Assembly (NCBI RefSeq): GCF_029960665.1
Contig: NZ_JASBRB010000008.1
Location: 1-64,000, forward strand
Length of the DNA stretch: 64,000 bases
Direction: 5' to 3'
DNA from: Pseudarthrobacter sp. AL07
Lineage (GTDB): Bacteria > Actinomycetota > Actinomycetes > Actinomycetales > Micrococcaceae
In this document: positions 46,368 to 55,541 of the stretch, piece after piece
Numbering within the stretch: position 1 is the stretch's first letter
Layout: every line of letters starts with the position of its first letter
The notes under the pieces: model-generated
What the model saw: only the letters and a program-made list of their open reading frames with translations
Database searches by the model: none
Told to the model about the DNA's origin: nothing
Position numbers and translations under genes: made by a program

Positions 46368-47495
46368 GTGAGCAAACCAATGACAACAACGGCAACTGCC
46401 GCCCCCCGGCTTGAAAATCCCTCAGCCCGGCTGCATGACGCGTCCGTCCGCGGTTTCGCATCGGACAACTACTCCGGTGTGCACCCCGAGGTCCTGGCCG
46501 CTCTCGCGGCCGCCAACGAGGGCCACCAGGTCTCCTACGGCGAAGACGACTACACGGCGCGGCTGCAGGGTCTGATGGAGGAGCATTTCGGCCCCGGCAT
46601 CGAATGTTTTCCTGTGTTCAATGGCACAGGGGCCAACGTGTTGTCCCTGCAGTCGTTGCTCCCGCGCTGGGGTGCTGTGGTGTGCGCTTCGACGGCGCAC
46701 ATCAACATGGACGAAAACGGTGCTCCGGAACGGATCGGCGGGATCAAACTCCTGCATGTCCCCACCCCCGACGGCAAGCTGACACCGGAGCTGATTGACC
46801 GCGAAGCGTGGGGTTGGGGGGATGAACACCGGGCGCAGCCGCTGGCCGTGTCCATCACCCAGACCACCGAGCTCGGCACGTGCTACACCCCGGATGAAGT
46901 CCGGGCGATCTCCGATCATGCACACGCCAAAGGCATGAAACTCCACATGGACGGCGCCCGGCTGGCCAACGCCGCCGCGCACCTGAACGTGCCGCTGCGG
47001 GCTTTCACGCGCGACGCCGGGGTGGACATCCTCTCCTTCGGTGGCACCAAGAACGGACTGCTGTACGGCGAAGTGGTGGTGGCTCTGAACCCCGAAGCGG
47101 CCCATGGCCTGATATTCCTGCGCAAGATGAACATGCAGCTTGCCTCCAAAATGCGCTTCTTGTCCGCCCAGTTCATCGCCCTGCTGGAAGGCGACCTGTG
47201 GCTCCGCTCGGCATCGCACGCCAACGCCATGGCCGCCCGCCTCCGCGCCGCGGTGGACACAATCGAGGGCGTGGAGCCCACGCAGAAGACGGAGTCCAAC
47301 GGCGTGTTTGCCGTCCTGCCGGCCGGCATCGCTGACCGGCTGCGGGAGTCGTTCCGTTTCTACGACTGGGATGAAGCCGCCCGCGAGGTCCGCTGGATGT
47401 GCTCCTTCGACACCAGCGAAGACGATGTCGACGCCTTTGTGGCCGCGATCCGACGGGAACTTGCGGCCCACCACGCGGACACGGAAGCCGGATAG
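46368..47495 (+). CDS. Low-specificity L-threonine aldolase-like PLP enzyme
   Basis: A 375-residue fold-type I PLP enzyme of the beta-eliminating lyase/threonine aldolase group: FASDNYSGVHPEVL at the N-terminus, YGEDDYTARL, the ring-stacking INMDENGAPE region, MDGARLANAAAHL with the PLP-binding Asp, and SFGGTKNGLLYGE with the PLP lysine. It probably cleaves L-threonine or related beta-hydroxy amino acids to glycine and an aldehyde. The start may be GTG 46368 or ATG 46380. Single gene, 78 bases after the SDR. Confidence 0.92.
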   Translation: MSKPMTTTATAAPRLENPSARLHDASVRGFASDNYSGVHPEVLAALAAANEGHQVSYGEDDYTARLQGLMEEHFGPGIECFPVFNGTGANVLSLQSLLPRWGAVVCASTAHINMDENGAPERIGGIKLLHVPTPDGKLTPELIDREAWGWGDEHRAQPLAVSITQTTELGTCYTPDEVRAISDHAHAKGMKLHMDGARLANAAAHLNVPLRAFTRDAGVDILSFGGTKNGLLYGEVVVALNPEAAHGLIFLRKMNMQLASKMRFLSAQFIALLEGDLWLRSASHANAMAARLRAAVDTIEGVEPTQKTESNGVFAVLPAGIADRLRESFRFYDWDEAAREVRWMCSFDTSEDDVDAFVAAIRRELAAHHADTEAG

Positions 47496-47556
47496 CACGG
47501 ACCGGCCGACGGCGAGCCTGCACTGGGAGCCCTCTGCCGTTGCGTAATCTGCGAAG

Positions 47557-48207
47557 GTGAACGCACTAGCCCAGGTTCCCCCGGAATTTGTCCACGCCTT
47601 GGGATCCCTCAGGAAGGCCCAATGCCGGAGTGAGCTGCGCCTGGCGGAAATTCCCGCCCCGGCGCGCCTGGCACCGTTCGCGGTGGCGCTCGGGGCCGAA
47701 GTCATGGCGTCCGGACCGGGCAGCGGCACCAAGCCCGTCCACGGGCCCGCCGCCATGGCCCTGGCCGCGGCGTCCGGCACCGCGGGCGACGACGACACCG
47801 AGCTGGCCACGGGCCGATTCATCCTGCTGCACGACCCCGACGGCTCAGCAGTCTGGGACGGCGGATTCCGGATTGTCACCTACATCCGGGCCCAGCTCGA
47901 GGCCGAAATGGGCAACGACGAAATGCTGGGCACGGTCGCCTGGACCTGGCTGGTGGAGGCCCTGGAGAATCACAAGGCCCCCTACCGGGCGGCCGGCGGG
48001 ACCGCCACTCGGGTCCTGTCGGAGAGCTTTGGAACACTTTCAGACCGGCCCGGGTCGATCGATATCGAGTTGCGCGCCTCCTGGACTCCGGCGTCTTCGG
48101 ACGTCACTGCCCATCTGGAGGCATGGTCCGACATGGTCTGCACCTTCGCCGGCCTCCCCCCTCTGCCCGACGGCGTCGCGGCCCTTCCGCGCCGGCGCCG
48201 GAGCTAG
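47557..48207 (+). CDS. DUF3000 family protein
   Basis: A 216-residue actinobacterial protein of the DUF3000 family, recognised by VPPEFVHALGSLR, SECTL-like RSELRLAEIPAPARLAPFA, ATGRFILLHDPDG and WLVEALENH. No catalytic motif or membrane segment. It is typically found directly upstream of the RNase D/HRDC gene, as here (31-base gap), which suggests a shared operon. Function unknown. The start is GTG 47557 with GAAGG just before it. Confidence 0.88.
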   Translation: MNALAQVPPEFVHALGSLRKAQCRSELRLAEIPAPARLAPFAVALGAEVMASGPGSGTKPVHGPAAMALAAASGTAGDDDTELATGRFILLHDPDGSAVWDGGFRIVTYIRAQLEAEMGNDEMLGTVAWTWLVEALENHKAPYRAAGGTATRVLSESFGTLSDRPGSIDIELRASWTPASSDVTAHLEAWSDMVCTFAGLPPLPDGVAALPRRRRS

Positions 48208-48238
48208 GGATGTCCCTTGTCGGTAAACTGAAGGCATC

Positions 48239-49567
48239 ATGACCCCTCAAATTCCCGAAAACACCACGGCCGGCGCTCCGGCTGCTGATACCACTCCCCA
48301 CATCACGGTGGAAGGCTTCGACAGCCAGGTCCCCGTAGTCATTGACCTCGATGCACCTCGCGACGGCGTGCCGCTGGTTATCGAAACGCAGTCCGGGCTG
48401 GAGCGGTGCGCGGCAGCCATCGCCGCCGGAACAGGGCCCGCAGGGGTTGATGCAGAACGGGCCTCAGGATTCCGGTACGGCCAGCGCGCGTTCCTGGTGC
48501 AGATCCGGCGCGAAGGCTCCGGTACCTGGCTGATCGATCCTGAACCGTTCGAGAACCTGTCCATCATCAACGATGCGCTCCAAGGGGTGGAATGGATCCT
48601 GCATGCAGCCAGCCAGGACCTGCCCTGCCTGCTAGAGCTGGGCATGTGGCCGGACAAACTCTTTGATACGGAGCTCGCCGCGCGGCTGGCCGGGCTGCCA
48701 CGCGTTGGCCTGGCTGCCGTCATCGAACAACTGCTCGGCTTTGGCCTGGCGAAGGAACATTCGGCCGCCGACTGGTCCACCCGGCCCCTCCCCGAGCCAT
48801 GGCTGCGCTACGCCGCCCTGGACGTCGAAGTCCTGACCGAACTGCGCGAAGAACTCATCGAGCTGCTGCAGGCCGACGGCAAGCTGGACTACGCGGAGCA
48901 GGAATTTGCCGCGATCCTTGCCGCCGGCGTTGCCCCGCCCCGGGTTGACCCCTGGCGCAAGACGTCGGGCCTGCACCAGGTCCGCGACCGGCGCCAGCTG
49001 GCCGCGGTCCGCGAGATGTGGCTGGAGCGCGATTCCCTGGCACAGAAGCGCGATGTGGCGCCGGGCCGGCTGATTCCTGATTCAGCCTTGGTGTCCGCCG
49101 CCAAAGCCATGCCGTCCACGGTTCCCCAGCTGCTTGGTACCAAGGGCTTCCACGGCCGTGCGGCTCAGCGTGAGGCACCCCGGTGGCTCCGGTGCATCGC
49201 CGCTGCCCGCGATCTTGAGGACCTTCCGCCCCTGCACCTGCCCACCAACGCACCGCCCCCGCCGCGCGTGTGGTCTGATCGCGACCCCGAGGCCGCGGCA
49301 CGCCTGTCCACCGCACGTCCGCTCCTGCAGGCGAAGGCCGAGGAACTGAACCTTCCCGTGGAGAACCTGCTGACGCCGGACTACCTGCGCCGCGTGGCGT
49401 GGCGTCCGCCGTCGGATATTACAGAAGAAGCAGTGGCCGCTGACCTGCGCACCCTCGGTGCCCGCGAATGGCAGATCGGCGTGGTGGCACCGCTTCTCAC
49501 GAACGCGTTCCTCAACCCGCAACCGCTGCCGGCCAAGGAATCCAGGGCAACCGCAACCACCGAGTAA
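48239..49567 (+). CDS. RNase D-like 3'-5' exonuclease with HRDC domain
   Basis: A 442-residue DEDD-family ribonuclease. The exonuclease domain (about 45-225) has VDAERASGFRYGQRAFLVQI (first acidic pair), WILHAASQDLPCL with the second Asp, and the late LRYAALDVEVLTEL giving Tyr-x-x-x-Asp. An HRDC helical domain follows (about 240-320), then a C-terminal region with a second HRDC-like repeat. Expected role: 3' trimming of tRNA and other stable RNA. ATG start with GAAGG upstream. Confidence 0.9.
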   Translation: MTPQIPENTTAGAPAADTTPHITVEGFDSQVPVVIDLDAPRDGVPLVIETQSGLERCAAAIAAGTGPAGVDAERASGFRYGQRAFLVQIRREGSGTWLIDPEPFENLSIINDALQGVEWILHAASQDLPCLLELGMWPDKLFDTELAARLAGLPRVGLAAVIEQLLGFGLAKEHSAADWSTRPLPEPWLRYAALDVEVLTELREELIELLQADGKLDYAEQEFAAILAAGVAPPRVDPWRKTSGLHQVRDRRQLAAVREMWLERDSLAQKRDVAPGRLIPDSALVSAAKAMPSTVPQLLGTKGFHGRAAQREAPRWLRCIAAARDLEDLPPLHLPTNAPPPPRVWSDRDPEAAARLSTARPLLQAKAEELNLPVENLLTPDYLRRVAWRPPSDITEEAVAADLRTLGAREWQIGVVAPLLTNAFLNPQPLPAKESRATATTE

Positions 49568-49585
49568 TCGCCTCCTGACCGAGCC

Positions 49586-49619
49586 TTGCACACTATGTTA
49601 CTGACGAGTAACATAGTGT
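49586..49619 (+). promoter_or_regulatory. Beta-oxidation promoter with overlapping palindromic operator
   Basis: TTGCAC (49586-49591) and TAACAT (49609-49614) are separated by exactly 17 bases. A perfect 13-bp inverted repeat, ACACTATGTTACT (49590-49602) and AGTAACATAGTGT (49607-49619), covers the spacer and -10. This is the geometry of a TetR-type repressor site blocking RNA polymerase. No regulator gene is adjacent, so the binding protein is unknown. Confidence 0.72.
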
Positions 49620-49688
49620 TCACTGCCGTCCTGGCGAGTGCTGCCCTTTGGCCTCCGGACGGCGCCAACGTCTCGATGAGGAGTAAAC

Positions 49689-50990
49689 GTGAGCCAAGCC
49701 CGTCACAGCGGAGAACACAGCAGCGGATCCCCGCGAACTGTCCGCGACGTCGTTTTTGTTGACGGCGTCCGCACACCCTTCGGCCGGGCCGGCGAGAAAG
49801 GCATCTACGCCGGAACCCGCGCCGATGACCTGATGGTGAAGTGCATCCGCGAACTTCTGCGCCGCAACCCCACCCTGCCCCCGGCCCGGATCGACGAAGT
49901 CGCTGTTGCCGCCACCACCCAGACCGGCGACCAGGGACTGACCCTCGGCCGCACAGCCGCCCTCCTGGCAGGGCTCCCCCGCACCGTCCCCGGCTTCGCC
50001 ATCGACCGCATGTGCGCCGGCGCCATGACCGCAGTGACCACAACGGCGAGCGGCATCGGCTTCGGCGCCTACGACGTCGTCATCGCCGGCGGTGTAGAGC
50101 ACATGGGCAACCACCCGATGGGCTCCGGCGCGGATCCAAACCCGCGTTTTATGTCCGAGCGCCTGGTAGACCCCGCCGCCCTGAACATGGGCAACACGGC
50201 CGAAAACCTGCACGACCGTTTTCCCGCCATCACGAAGGAACGCTCGGACGCCTACGCCGTTGCCTCGCAGGACAAACTGGCAGCCGCCTACGCACACGGC
50301 CAGATCCAGCCCGACCTCGTTCCGGTCGCTACCCTGAAGCCGGGACAGGGCTGGACGGTGAACAGCATTGATGAGCCGCCCCGCCCGGGCACCACGCTCG
50401 AGGACCTGGCGGCCCTGCGGACTCCCTTCCGCGCCCACGGCCGCGTGACGGCAGGTAACGCGGCCGGCCTGAACGACGGCGCCACGGCCGCTGTCCTCGC
50501 TTCCTCGGAAGCGGCCGCGGAACTGGGCCTGCCAGTCAAGATGCGGCTGGTCAGCTACGCCTACGCCGGCGTCGAACCGGAGGTCATGGGCATCGGCCCC
50601 GTACCCGCCACCGAAAAGGCTCTGAAGAACGCCGGCCTCAGCATTGAGGACATCGGACTTTTCGAGATCAATGAAGCGTTTGCCGTGCAGGTTTTGAGTT
50701 TCCTGGACCACTTTGGGATTTCCGACGACGACCCCCGGGTCAACCGCTACGGCGGCGCCATCGCCGTGGGCCACCCTCTCGCCTCCTCCGGGGTCAGGCT
50801 GATGAACCAGCTTGCCCGGCAGTTCGAAGATGACCCCTCCGTCCGGTACGGGATCACCACCATGTGCATAGGCTTGGGCATGGGCGCCACCGTCATCTGG
50901 GAAAACCCGCACCACCCCCATTACAGCGGTGCCGTCGCAGCAGACGGCCACGAAGCAGTCACAGCAGCCACCACCGAAGGAGCCGCATGA
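49689..50990 (+). CDS. fadA: Acetyl-CoA C-acyltransferase (thiolase)
   Basis: A 433-residue thiolase for the last step of fatty-acid beta-oxidation. It has the acyl-enzyme Cys109 in DRMCAGAMTA, the NEAFAVQVL motif, the catalytic His in AVGHPLASSG and the second Cys in TMCIGLGMGATV. It belongs to the trifunctional-enzyme beta-subunit type by partner gene: the fused hydratase/dehydrogenase starts within its stop (ATGA). The start at GTG 49689 follows a GAGGAG site. Probably repressed through the palindrome 70-100 bases upstream. Confidence 0.94.
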   Translation: MSQARHSGEHSSGSPRTVRDVVFVDGVRTPFGRAGEKGIYAGTRADDLMVKCIRELLRRNPTLPPARIDEVAVAATTQTGDQGLTLGRTAALLAGLPRTVPGFAIDRMCAGAMTAVTTTASGIGFGAYDVVIAGGVEHMGNHPMGSGADPNPRFMSERLVDPAALNMGNTAENLHDRFPAITKERSDAYAVASQDKLAAAYAHGQIQPDLVPVATLKPGQGWTVNSIDEPPRPGTTLEDLAALRTPFRAHGRVTAGNAAGLNDGATAAVLASSEAAAELGLPVKMRLVSYAYAGVEPEVMGIGPVPATEKALKNAGLSIEDIGLFEINEAFAVQVLSFLDHFGISDDDPRVNRYGGAIAVGHPLASSGVRLMNQLARQFEDDPSVRYGITTMCIGLGMGATVIWENPHHPHYSGAVAADGHEAVTAATTEGAA

Positions 50991-53164
50991 GCGCCGCCGA
51001 TTTCACCAAGCTTGCCGAGCTCTTCCCCGACGAAACCGTGACCCACTCGTACGTCCAGGACATCAGGCTGCCGGCGGCCGCCGGCCAGCAGAGCCCCGGG
51101 GTGTTCGCGCTGATCACCCTGGACAACGGCCTGGACCATTCCAAGCCCACCACGCTGGGACCCAATACCCTGGTAAAACTGGGCACGGTCCTCGAAGGCC
51201 TGAAGGAACGTGCGGCCCGCGGCGAGATCGTGGGTGTGGGCGTGACCGGCAAGCCCTACTTCCTCGTGGCCGGCGCCGACCTGTCGGCGGTGAAGTCGCT
51301 GGAGAACCGCGATCATGGCTTGTGGATGGCGCAGCTCGGGCATGACGTTTATGCCACGCTGGCCAACCTCGGCGTCCCCAGCTTCGCCTTCATCAACGGC
51401 GTTGCCCTGGGCGGCGGCCTGGAGATCGCCCTGCAGTCCACGTACCGCACGGTGTCCGCCGGCGCCGGCGCACTGGCGCTGCCCGAGGCCTTCATCGGCC
51501 TGGTCCCCGGCTGGGGCGGCGTCTACATCCTGCCGCGGCTGATCGGTCCCGAGAACGCCGTCAAGGTGATGATCGAGAACCCGCTCAGCAACAACCGGAC
51601 GCTCAACGGTCCGCAGGCCTTACAGCTCGGCATCGCCGACGCCCTGTTCGAACCGGCAGACTTCCTGGAACAGTCGCTCGCCTGGGCGGCCACGGTGATC
51701 ACCGGCGAGACGGTCCCGGAGCGGGCCAATGCTGTGGACCCGGCTGACCCCGCTGTTGCCGGGCGCTGGTCCGCAGCCGTCGGCGTCGGCCGGACCTTCG
51801 TGGAGGCCAAGACCTCCAACGCCTCCCCTGCACCGGCCAAGGTCCTGGACATCCTCGAAGCCAACCGGACCATGTCCCAGGCAGAATCCGCCGCCCTTGA
51901 GTGCGAAACCCTTGCCGGTCTGATGCAGACAGACGAGTTCCGCGCCACGGTTTACGCGTTCCTGGATTTGGTCCAGAAGCGTTCCAAGCGGCCCGCCGGC
52001 GCACCGGACCGGAAGCTGGCACGGCCGGTCACCAAGGTCGGCGTTGTGGGGGCGGGCCTCATGGCCAGCCAGCTGGCCCTGTTGTTCGCCCGCCAGCTCA
52101 AGGTCCCCGTGGTGATGACGGACATCGACCAGGCCCGTGTGGACAAGGGCGTGGGCTACGTCCATGCCGAGGTGGACAAGCTCCTCGGCAAAAATCGGAT
52201 CAGCCAGGACGCTGCCAACCGCACCAAGGCACTGGTCACAGGATCGGTCTCCAAGGAGGCCTTCGTGGACGCCGACTTTGTTATCGAGGCTGTCTTCGAA
52301 GAGCTGAACGTCAAGAAGCAGGTCTTCGCCGAGGTGGAGGCAATCGTCTCGCCGGACTGCATCCTCGCCACCAACACGTCCTCGCTGTCCGTCACGGCCA
52401 TGGCCGAAGACCTCGCGCACCCGGAACGGCTGGTGGGCTTCCACTTCTTCAACCCGGTGGCCGTGATGCCGCTGCTCGAAATCGTACGCGCGCCCAAGAC
52501 TGACGATGCCGTGCTGGCCACCGCTTTTGAGCTCGCCAAGGGCCTGAAGAAAAGCGCGGTCCTGGTTAAGGATGCGCCGGCCTTTGTGGTCAACAGGATC
52601 CTGCTGCGGCTGATGGGCGAAGTGACGGCTGCCTTCGACGAAGGAACCCCTGCCGACGTTGCCGACACCTCGCTGCGCCCCATGGGCCTGCCGATGACCC
52701 CGTTTACGCTCGGTGCCATGGTGGGCCTGCCGGTGGCCCAGCATGTCCAGGAGTCCCTGAACGCCGCCTTCGGAGACCGCTTCGCCGTGTCCACGAACCT
52801 GCAGAAACTGATCGAGAACGGCGTGAAATCTCTCTGGGTCCCGGCGGCCGACGGCTCCCAGGAGATCCTGGAGTCCACCCTGTCGCTGATGTCCTTCGGC
52901 ACGTCAGCGTCCAGCGGGGATGATGTGCTGCGCCGTGTCCAGGATGCCCTGGCCGAGGAGATCGGGCTGATGCTGGATGAGGGCGTTGTGGCCGGTCCTG
53001 AAGACATCGACCTCTGCATGATCCTCGGCGCGGGCTGGCCGATGTTCCTGGGCGGCATCACACCGTACCTGGACCGGGTGGGCGCCTCAGAGCGGGTCAA
53101 TGGCAAGCGGTTCCTGGCTCCCGGAGTCGCGTGCGCCGCGTCGGTGTCCCCGGTCCCAGCCTGA
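50987..53164 (+). CDS. fadB: Fused enoyl-CoA hydratase / 3-hydroxyacyl-CoA dehydrogenase
   Basis: A 725-residue multifunctional beta-oxidation subunit. The N-terminal crotonase domain (about 1-300) has VAGADLSAV (first oxyanion loop) and INGVALGGGLEIAL (second), with LPEAFIGLVPGWGG. The dehydrogenase domain (about 340-640) has the NAD loop VGVVGAGLMASQLA, TNTSSLSVTAMA and the signature VGFHFFNPVAVMPLLEIV with catalytic His. A C-terminal dehydrogenase-like repeat follows. With the upstream thiolase it forms the alpha2beta2 complex. Start ATG 50987, coupled. Confidence 0.94.
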   Translation: MSAADFTKLAELFPDETVTHSYVQDIRLPAAAGQQSPGVFALITLDNGLDHSKPTTLGPNTLVKLGTVLEGLKERAARGEIVGVGVTGKPYFLVAGADLSAVKSLENRDHGLWMAQLGHDVYATLANLGVPSFAFINGVALGGGLEIALQSTYRTVSAGAGALALPEAFIGLVPGWGGVYILPRLIGPENAVKVMIENPLSNNRTLNGPQALQLGIADALFEPADFLEQSLAWAATVITGETVPERANAVDPADPAVAGRWSAAVGVGRTFVEAKTSNASPAPAKVLDILEANRTMSQAESAALECETLAGLMQTDEFRATVYAFLDLVQKRSKRPAGAPDRKLARPVTKVGVVGAGLMASQLALLFARQLKVPVVMTDIDQARVDKGVGYVHAEVDKLLGKNRISQDAANRTKALVTGSVSKEAFVDADFVIEAVFEELNVKKQVFAEVEAIVSPDCILATNTSSLSVTAMAEDLAHPERLVGFHFFNPVAVMPLLEIVRAPKTDDAVLATAFELAKGLKKSAVLVKDAPAFVVNRILLRLMGEVTAAFDEGTPADVADTSLRPMGLPMTPFTLGAMVGLPVAQHVQESLNAAFGDRFAVSTNLQKLIENGVKSLWVPAADGSQEILESTLSLMSFGTSASSGDDVLRRVQDALAEEIGLMLDEGVVAGPEDIDLCMILGAGWPMFLGGITPYLDRVGASERVNGKRFLAPGVACAASVSPVPA

Positions 53165-53176
53165 CCCGCGCCTGAA

Positions 53177-53239
53177 GAGTTTTTGGTCAGATAACGTCCC
53201 CTGAAGGTCCTTAAATCCGCGTTATCTGACCAAAAACTC
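53177..53239. terminator. Long perfect hairpin between convergent genes
   Basis: A 20-bp perfect inverted repeat (53177-53196 with 53220-53239, starting GAGTTTTTGGTCAGATAACG) around a 23-base loop. It is placed 12 bases after fadB and 19 bases before the stop of the convergent ECF ATPase gene. It has T- and A-rich ends on both strands and probably terminates both transcripts. Confidence 0.8.
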
Positions 53240-53258
53240 CAGCGTTTGGCGCTGGCCC

Positions 53259-54785
53259 TCAAATACCCCGCAGGCGGCCGGCCTCGAGGCACACCAGCCG
53301 GTGCGCGATGGACCGGGCGTAGTCCAGGTCGTGGGTGACCAGCACGACGGCGTTGCCATCGGCCGTCGTGCTGCGCACCACCCGGTCCAGCCGGTCCAGC
53401 CCGGGGCCATCCAGGGAAACGGTTGGCTCGTCGAGTGCAAGCACTGAGGGACGTCGGGCCAGTACCGTCGCCAGGGCCAGCAGGCGCTGCTGGGACGCCG
53501 GCAGTTCCGCCGGGTGCCGCCCGGCAAGGTGATCCAGGCCAACGGCGGCAAGGGCGCGCTGCACCGCCTGGTCCGCCGCGAGCCCGTCGCGTCCGAGTCC
53601 GAAGCGTACTTCCCGTTCCACGGTCCGCTCAAACAGCTGGTCCCGGGGCTGCTGGAAGAGGAGCCCAACGTCGCGGGACACCTGTCCCGCCGGGTGCCCG
53701 CCGATGTTCCGCCCCTGGACCAGCACGCTGCCGGCGGTTGGTTGGAGCAAGCCGTTGAGATGCCTCAGCAGCGTGGACTTTCCGGAGGCGTTGGGACCTG
53801 TCACCGCGAGGATCTCGCCCGCGTCGAGGGTGAGGCTGAGTCCGTGCAGGACAGGGTCAGCAGGCGGGCCCGGCTGTGACTTGAACCAGCCTCGGCGCCG
53901 CGTACGCCGGTACGTGAACGAGACGTCACGCAGCTCCAAAGCCGTCGGACCGTTGACGGCGGATTGATAGTCGACTCCTGCCCTCGGCCGGGCAACTGTA
54001 AGCGGGCGGGGCCGGATCACACCAGCCATTTCCAGCGCCCCGGCAGCCACAATTTCTGCCGGCGTGCCAGTCGCCGCTACGGTACCACCGGTGAGGACCA
54101 GCCAGGTATCGGCGGTGTGCAGGAAGGGCTCGGCACGCTGGCTCATGATCACGACGGCGGTGCCGTCTTGTGCCAGGTTCCGCACCAGGGCAGCGAGAAC
54201 TTCGGCTCCGTCCGTGTCGAGGGAGGCGAAGGGCTCGTCCATCACGAGAACTGCGGGGCGCTGAATGACCGCGCAGCCGATGGCCAGGCGGCGGAGCTGA
54301 CCGCCGGAAAGCGTGGCGGGATCCCGGTCCAGCAGGTGGGCCAGGCCGGTCAGGGCTGCTGTGTCCCGGACGGCGCCGGCCATACTCGCACGGTCAACCC
54401 CCGCGTTTTCCAGGCCGAAGGCCAGCTCTTCGGCCACCGTGACACGGACCGTGGACAGAGCGCCGGCCGGATCCTGTGGCACAAAGCCCACCTGGCGGCC
54501 CCAGCGGCCGGGATCGATCTGCGGATCGGCAGCTGTTCCAGTGAACCTGACGGTCGTGCCGGCGAGCTCAAAAAAACCCGTGAGTGTCCCGCCGTCGCCG
54601 GGCAGCAACCAGCCGGCGAGGAGGCGTCCCAGAGTTGATTTGCCGCTGCCGGAACCGCCCAGCACCGCTGTCAGCGATCCTGGGACCAAGGTCAGGCTTA
54701 TGCCCGCCAGGACGGGTTCCGTTTCGCCGGGGAAGACGAATTTCTCGATGCCGGCAGCCAAGGCCGGCGGTGGGGTCTGCACCAT
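53259..54785 (-). CDS. Fused ECF-transporter ATPase (two ABC domains)
   Basis: A 508-residue protein with two complete ABC modules. The first has Walker A GGSGSGKSTLG, signature LSGGQLRRLAIG and Walker B VLVMDEPFASLD. The second has Walker A GPNASGKSTLL and Walker B VLALDEPTVSLD, but its signature is changed to LPASQQRLLALA, so one ATP site may be weak. It equals EcfA1 and EcfA2 joined in one chain and powers the module with the EcfT and S genes just upstream. ATG 54785 is three bases after the ecfT stop. Confidence 0.9.
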   Translation of the reverse strand: MVQTPPPALAAGIEKFVFPGETEPVLAGISLTLVPGSLTAVLGGSGSGKSTLGRLLAGWLLPGDGGTLTGFFELAGTTVRFTGTAADPQIDPGRWGRQVGFVPQDPAGALSTVRVTVAEELAFGLENAGVDRASMAGAVRDTAALTGLAHLLDRDPATLSGGQLRRLAIGCAVIQRPAVLVMDEPFASLDTDGAEVLAALVRNLAQDGTAVVIMSQRAEPFLHTADTWLVLTGGTVAATGTPAEIVAAGALEMAGVIRPRPLTVARPRAGVDYQSAVNGPTALELRDVSFTYRRTRRRGWFKSQPGPPADPVLHGLSLTLDAGEILAVTGPNASGKSTLLRHLNGLLQPTAGSVLVQGRNIGGHPAGQVSRDVGLLFQQPRDQLFERTVEREVRFGLGRDGLAADQAVQRALAAVGLDHLAGRHPAELPASQQRLLALATVLARRPSVLALDEPTVSLDGPGLDRLDRVVRSTTADGNAVVLVTHDLDYARSIAHRLVCLEAGRLRGI

Positions 54786-54787
54786 TG

Positions 54788-55531
54788 CTAAGCACCCGCC
54801 GTCGGCTGCCAGAGGCGGAAGACGATGGCCGCCAGCGCCGCGAGCAGCAGAACCACGCGCGCCCACCGCTGGACCGGAGAATCCAGCACCTGACGGTAAC
54901 TGGTGATTGGACCGGCACTACCGAAACCGCGGGCCTGCAGGGCCGCAGCGCGGGTGCCTGCTTCCTCCACGAGGGACAGCAGTAGGGGAACCGCCTGCCA
55001 CCGGAACGCGGCCACACGCCCGGGAATTCCAGGCCTGATCACCAGGCCACGCGCTTCCTGGGCCTGCCTGATCCGCTCCAGCCGTGAACTGATGGCCGGC
55101 AGCAGCGTCAACGTGGAGGCGAGCACAAACGCGAACCGGGCGTTGACACCGCGGGTGGACAGGACAGCCACCAGGTCCGGAACGCTGACGGTGAAGGAAC
55201 CCAGCAGCAGCACAAGCACGGCCGCGGAAAGCTGCGCTGCCCGCTCGAGCGCGAACTGCAGGCCTTGTGCTGTGACACGCGCCGGTCCCCACTGCGCCAG
55301 CACGGTGGTGCCCTCAGGAAAAAACAGTCCGTGCAGGGCCAGCAGCGACAGCACCAGCGGAACCAGAATGACCGCCGCGGCCGGCAACATCCGGCGCGCC
55401 GCTCCCTGCGCGAAAGATAAACCCACGGCCGCCGCGATCACGGTGAGGGACACCGGCCAGCTGGCAGCCGCCGTCGTTATCACTGCCGTGCTGCCGGCAG
55501 CCGCCAGCGACGTCAGGGGGTGAAGGCGCAT
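54788..55531 (-). CDS. ecfT: ECF transporter T component
   Basis: A 247-residue membrane protein with about five hydrophobic segments in the CbiQ/EcfT pattern. The two coupling helices end in the expected Ala-Arg-Gly motifs, QAQEARGLV and ALQARGFGS, which dock on the two ATPase sites. It links the substrate-binding S protein to the ATPases. The start at ATG 55531 is 10 bases after the S gene stop; the open frame continues upstream but overlaps that gene. Confidence 0.88.
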   Translation of the reverse strand: MRLHPLTSLAAAGSTAVITTAAASWPVSLTVIAAAVGLSFAQGAARRMLPAAAVILVPLVLSLLALHGLFFPEGTTVLAQWGPARVTAQGLQFALERAAQLSAAVLVLLLGSFTVSVPDLVAVLSTRGVNARFAFVLASTLTLLPAISSRLERIRQAQEARGLVIRPGIPGRVAAFRWQAVPLLLSLVEEAGTRAAALQARGFGSAGPITSYRQVLDSPVQRWARVVLLLAALAAIVFRLWQPTAGA

Positions 55532-55541
55532 CAGGGGTGCG

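Noticed and set aside
53240..53260. Small CAGCG/CGCTG hairpin beside the long repeat
   Set aside because: Only 5 bp and expected by chance in this base composition; the adjacent 20-bp repeat explains termination.
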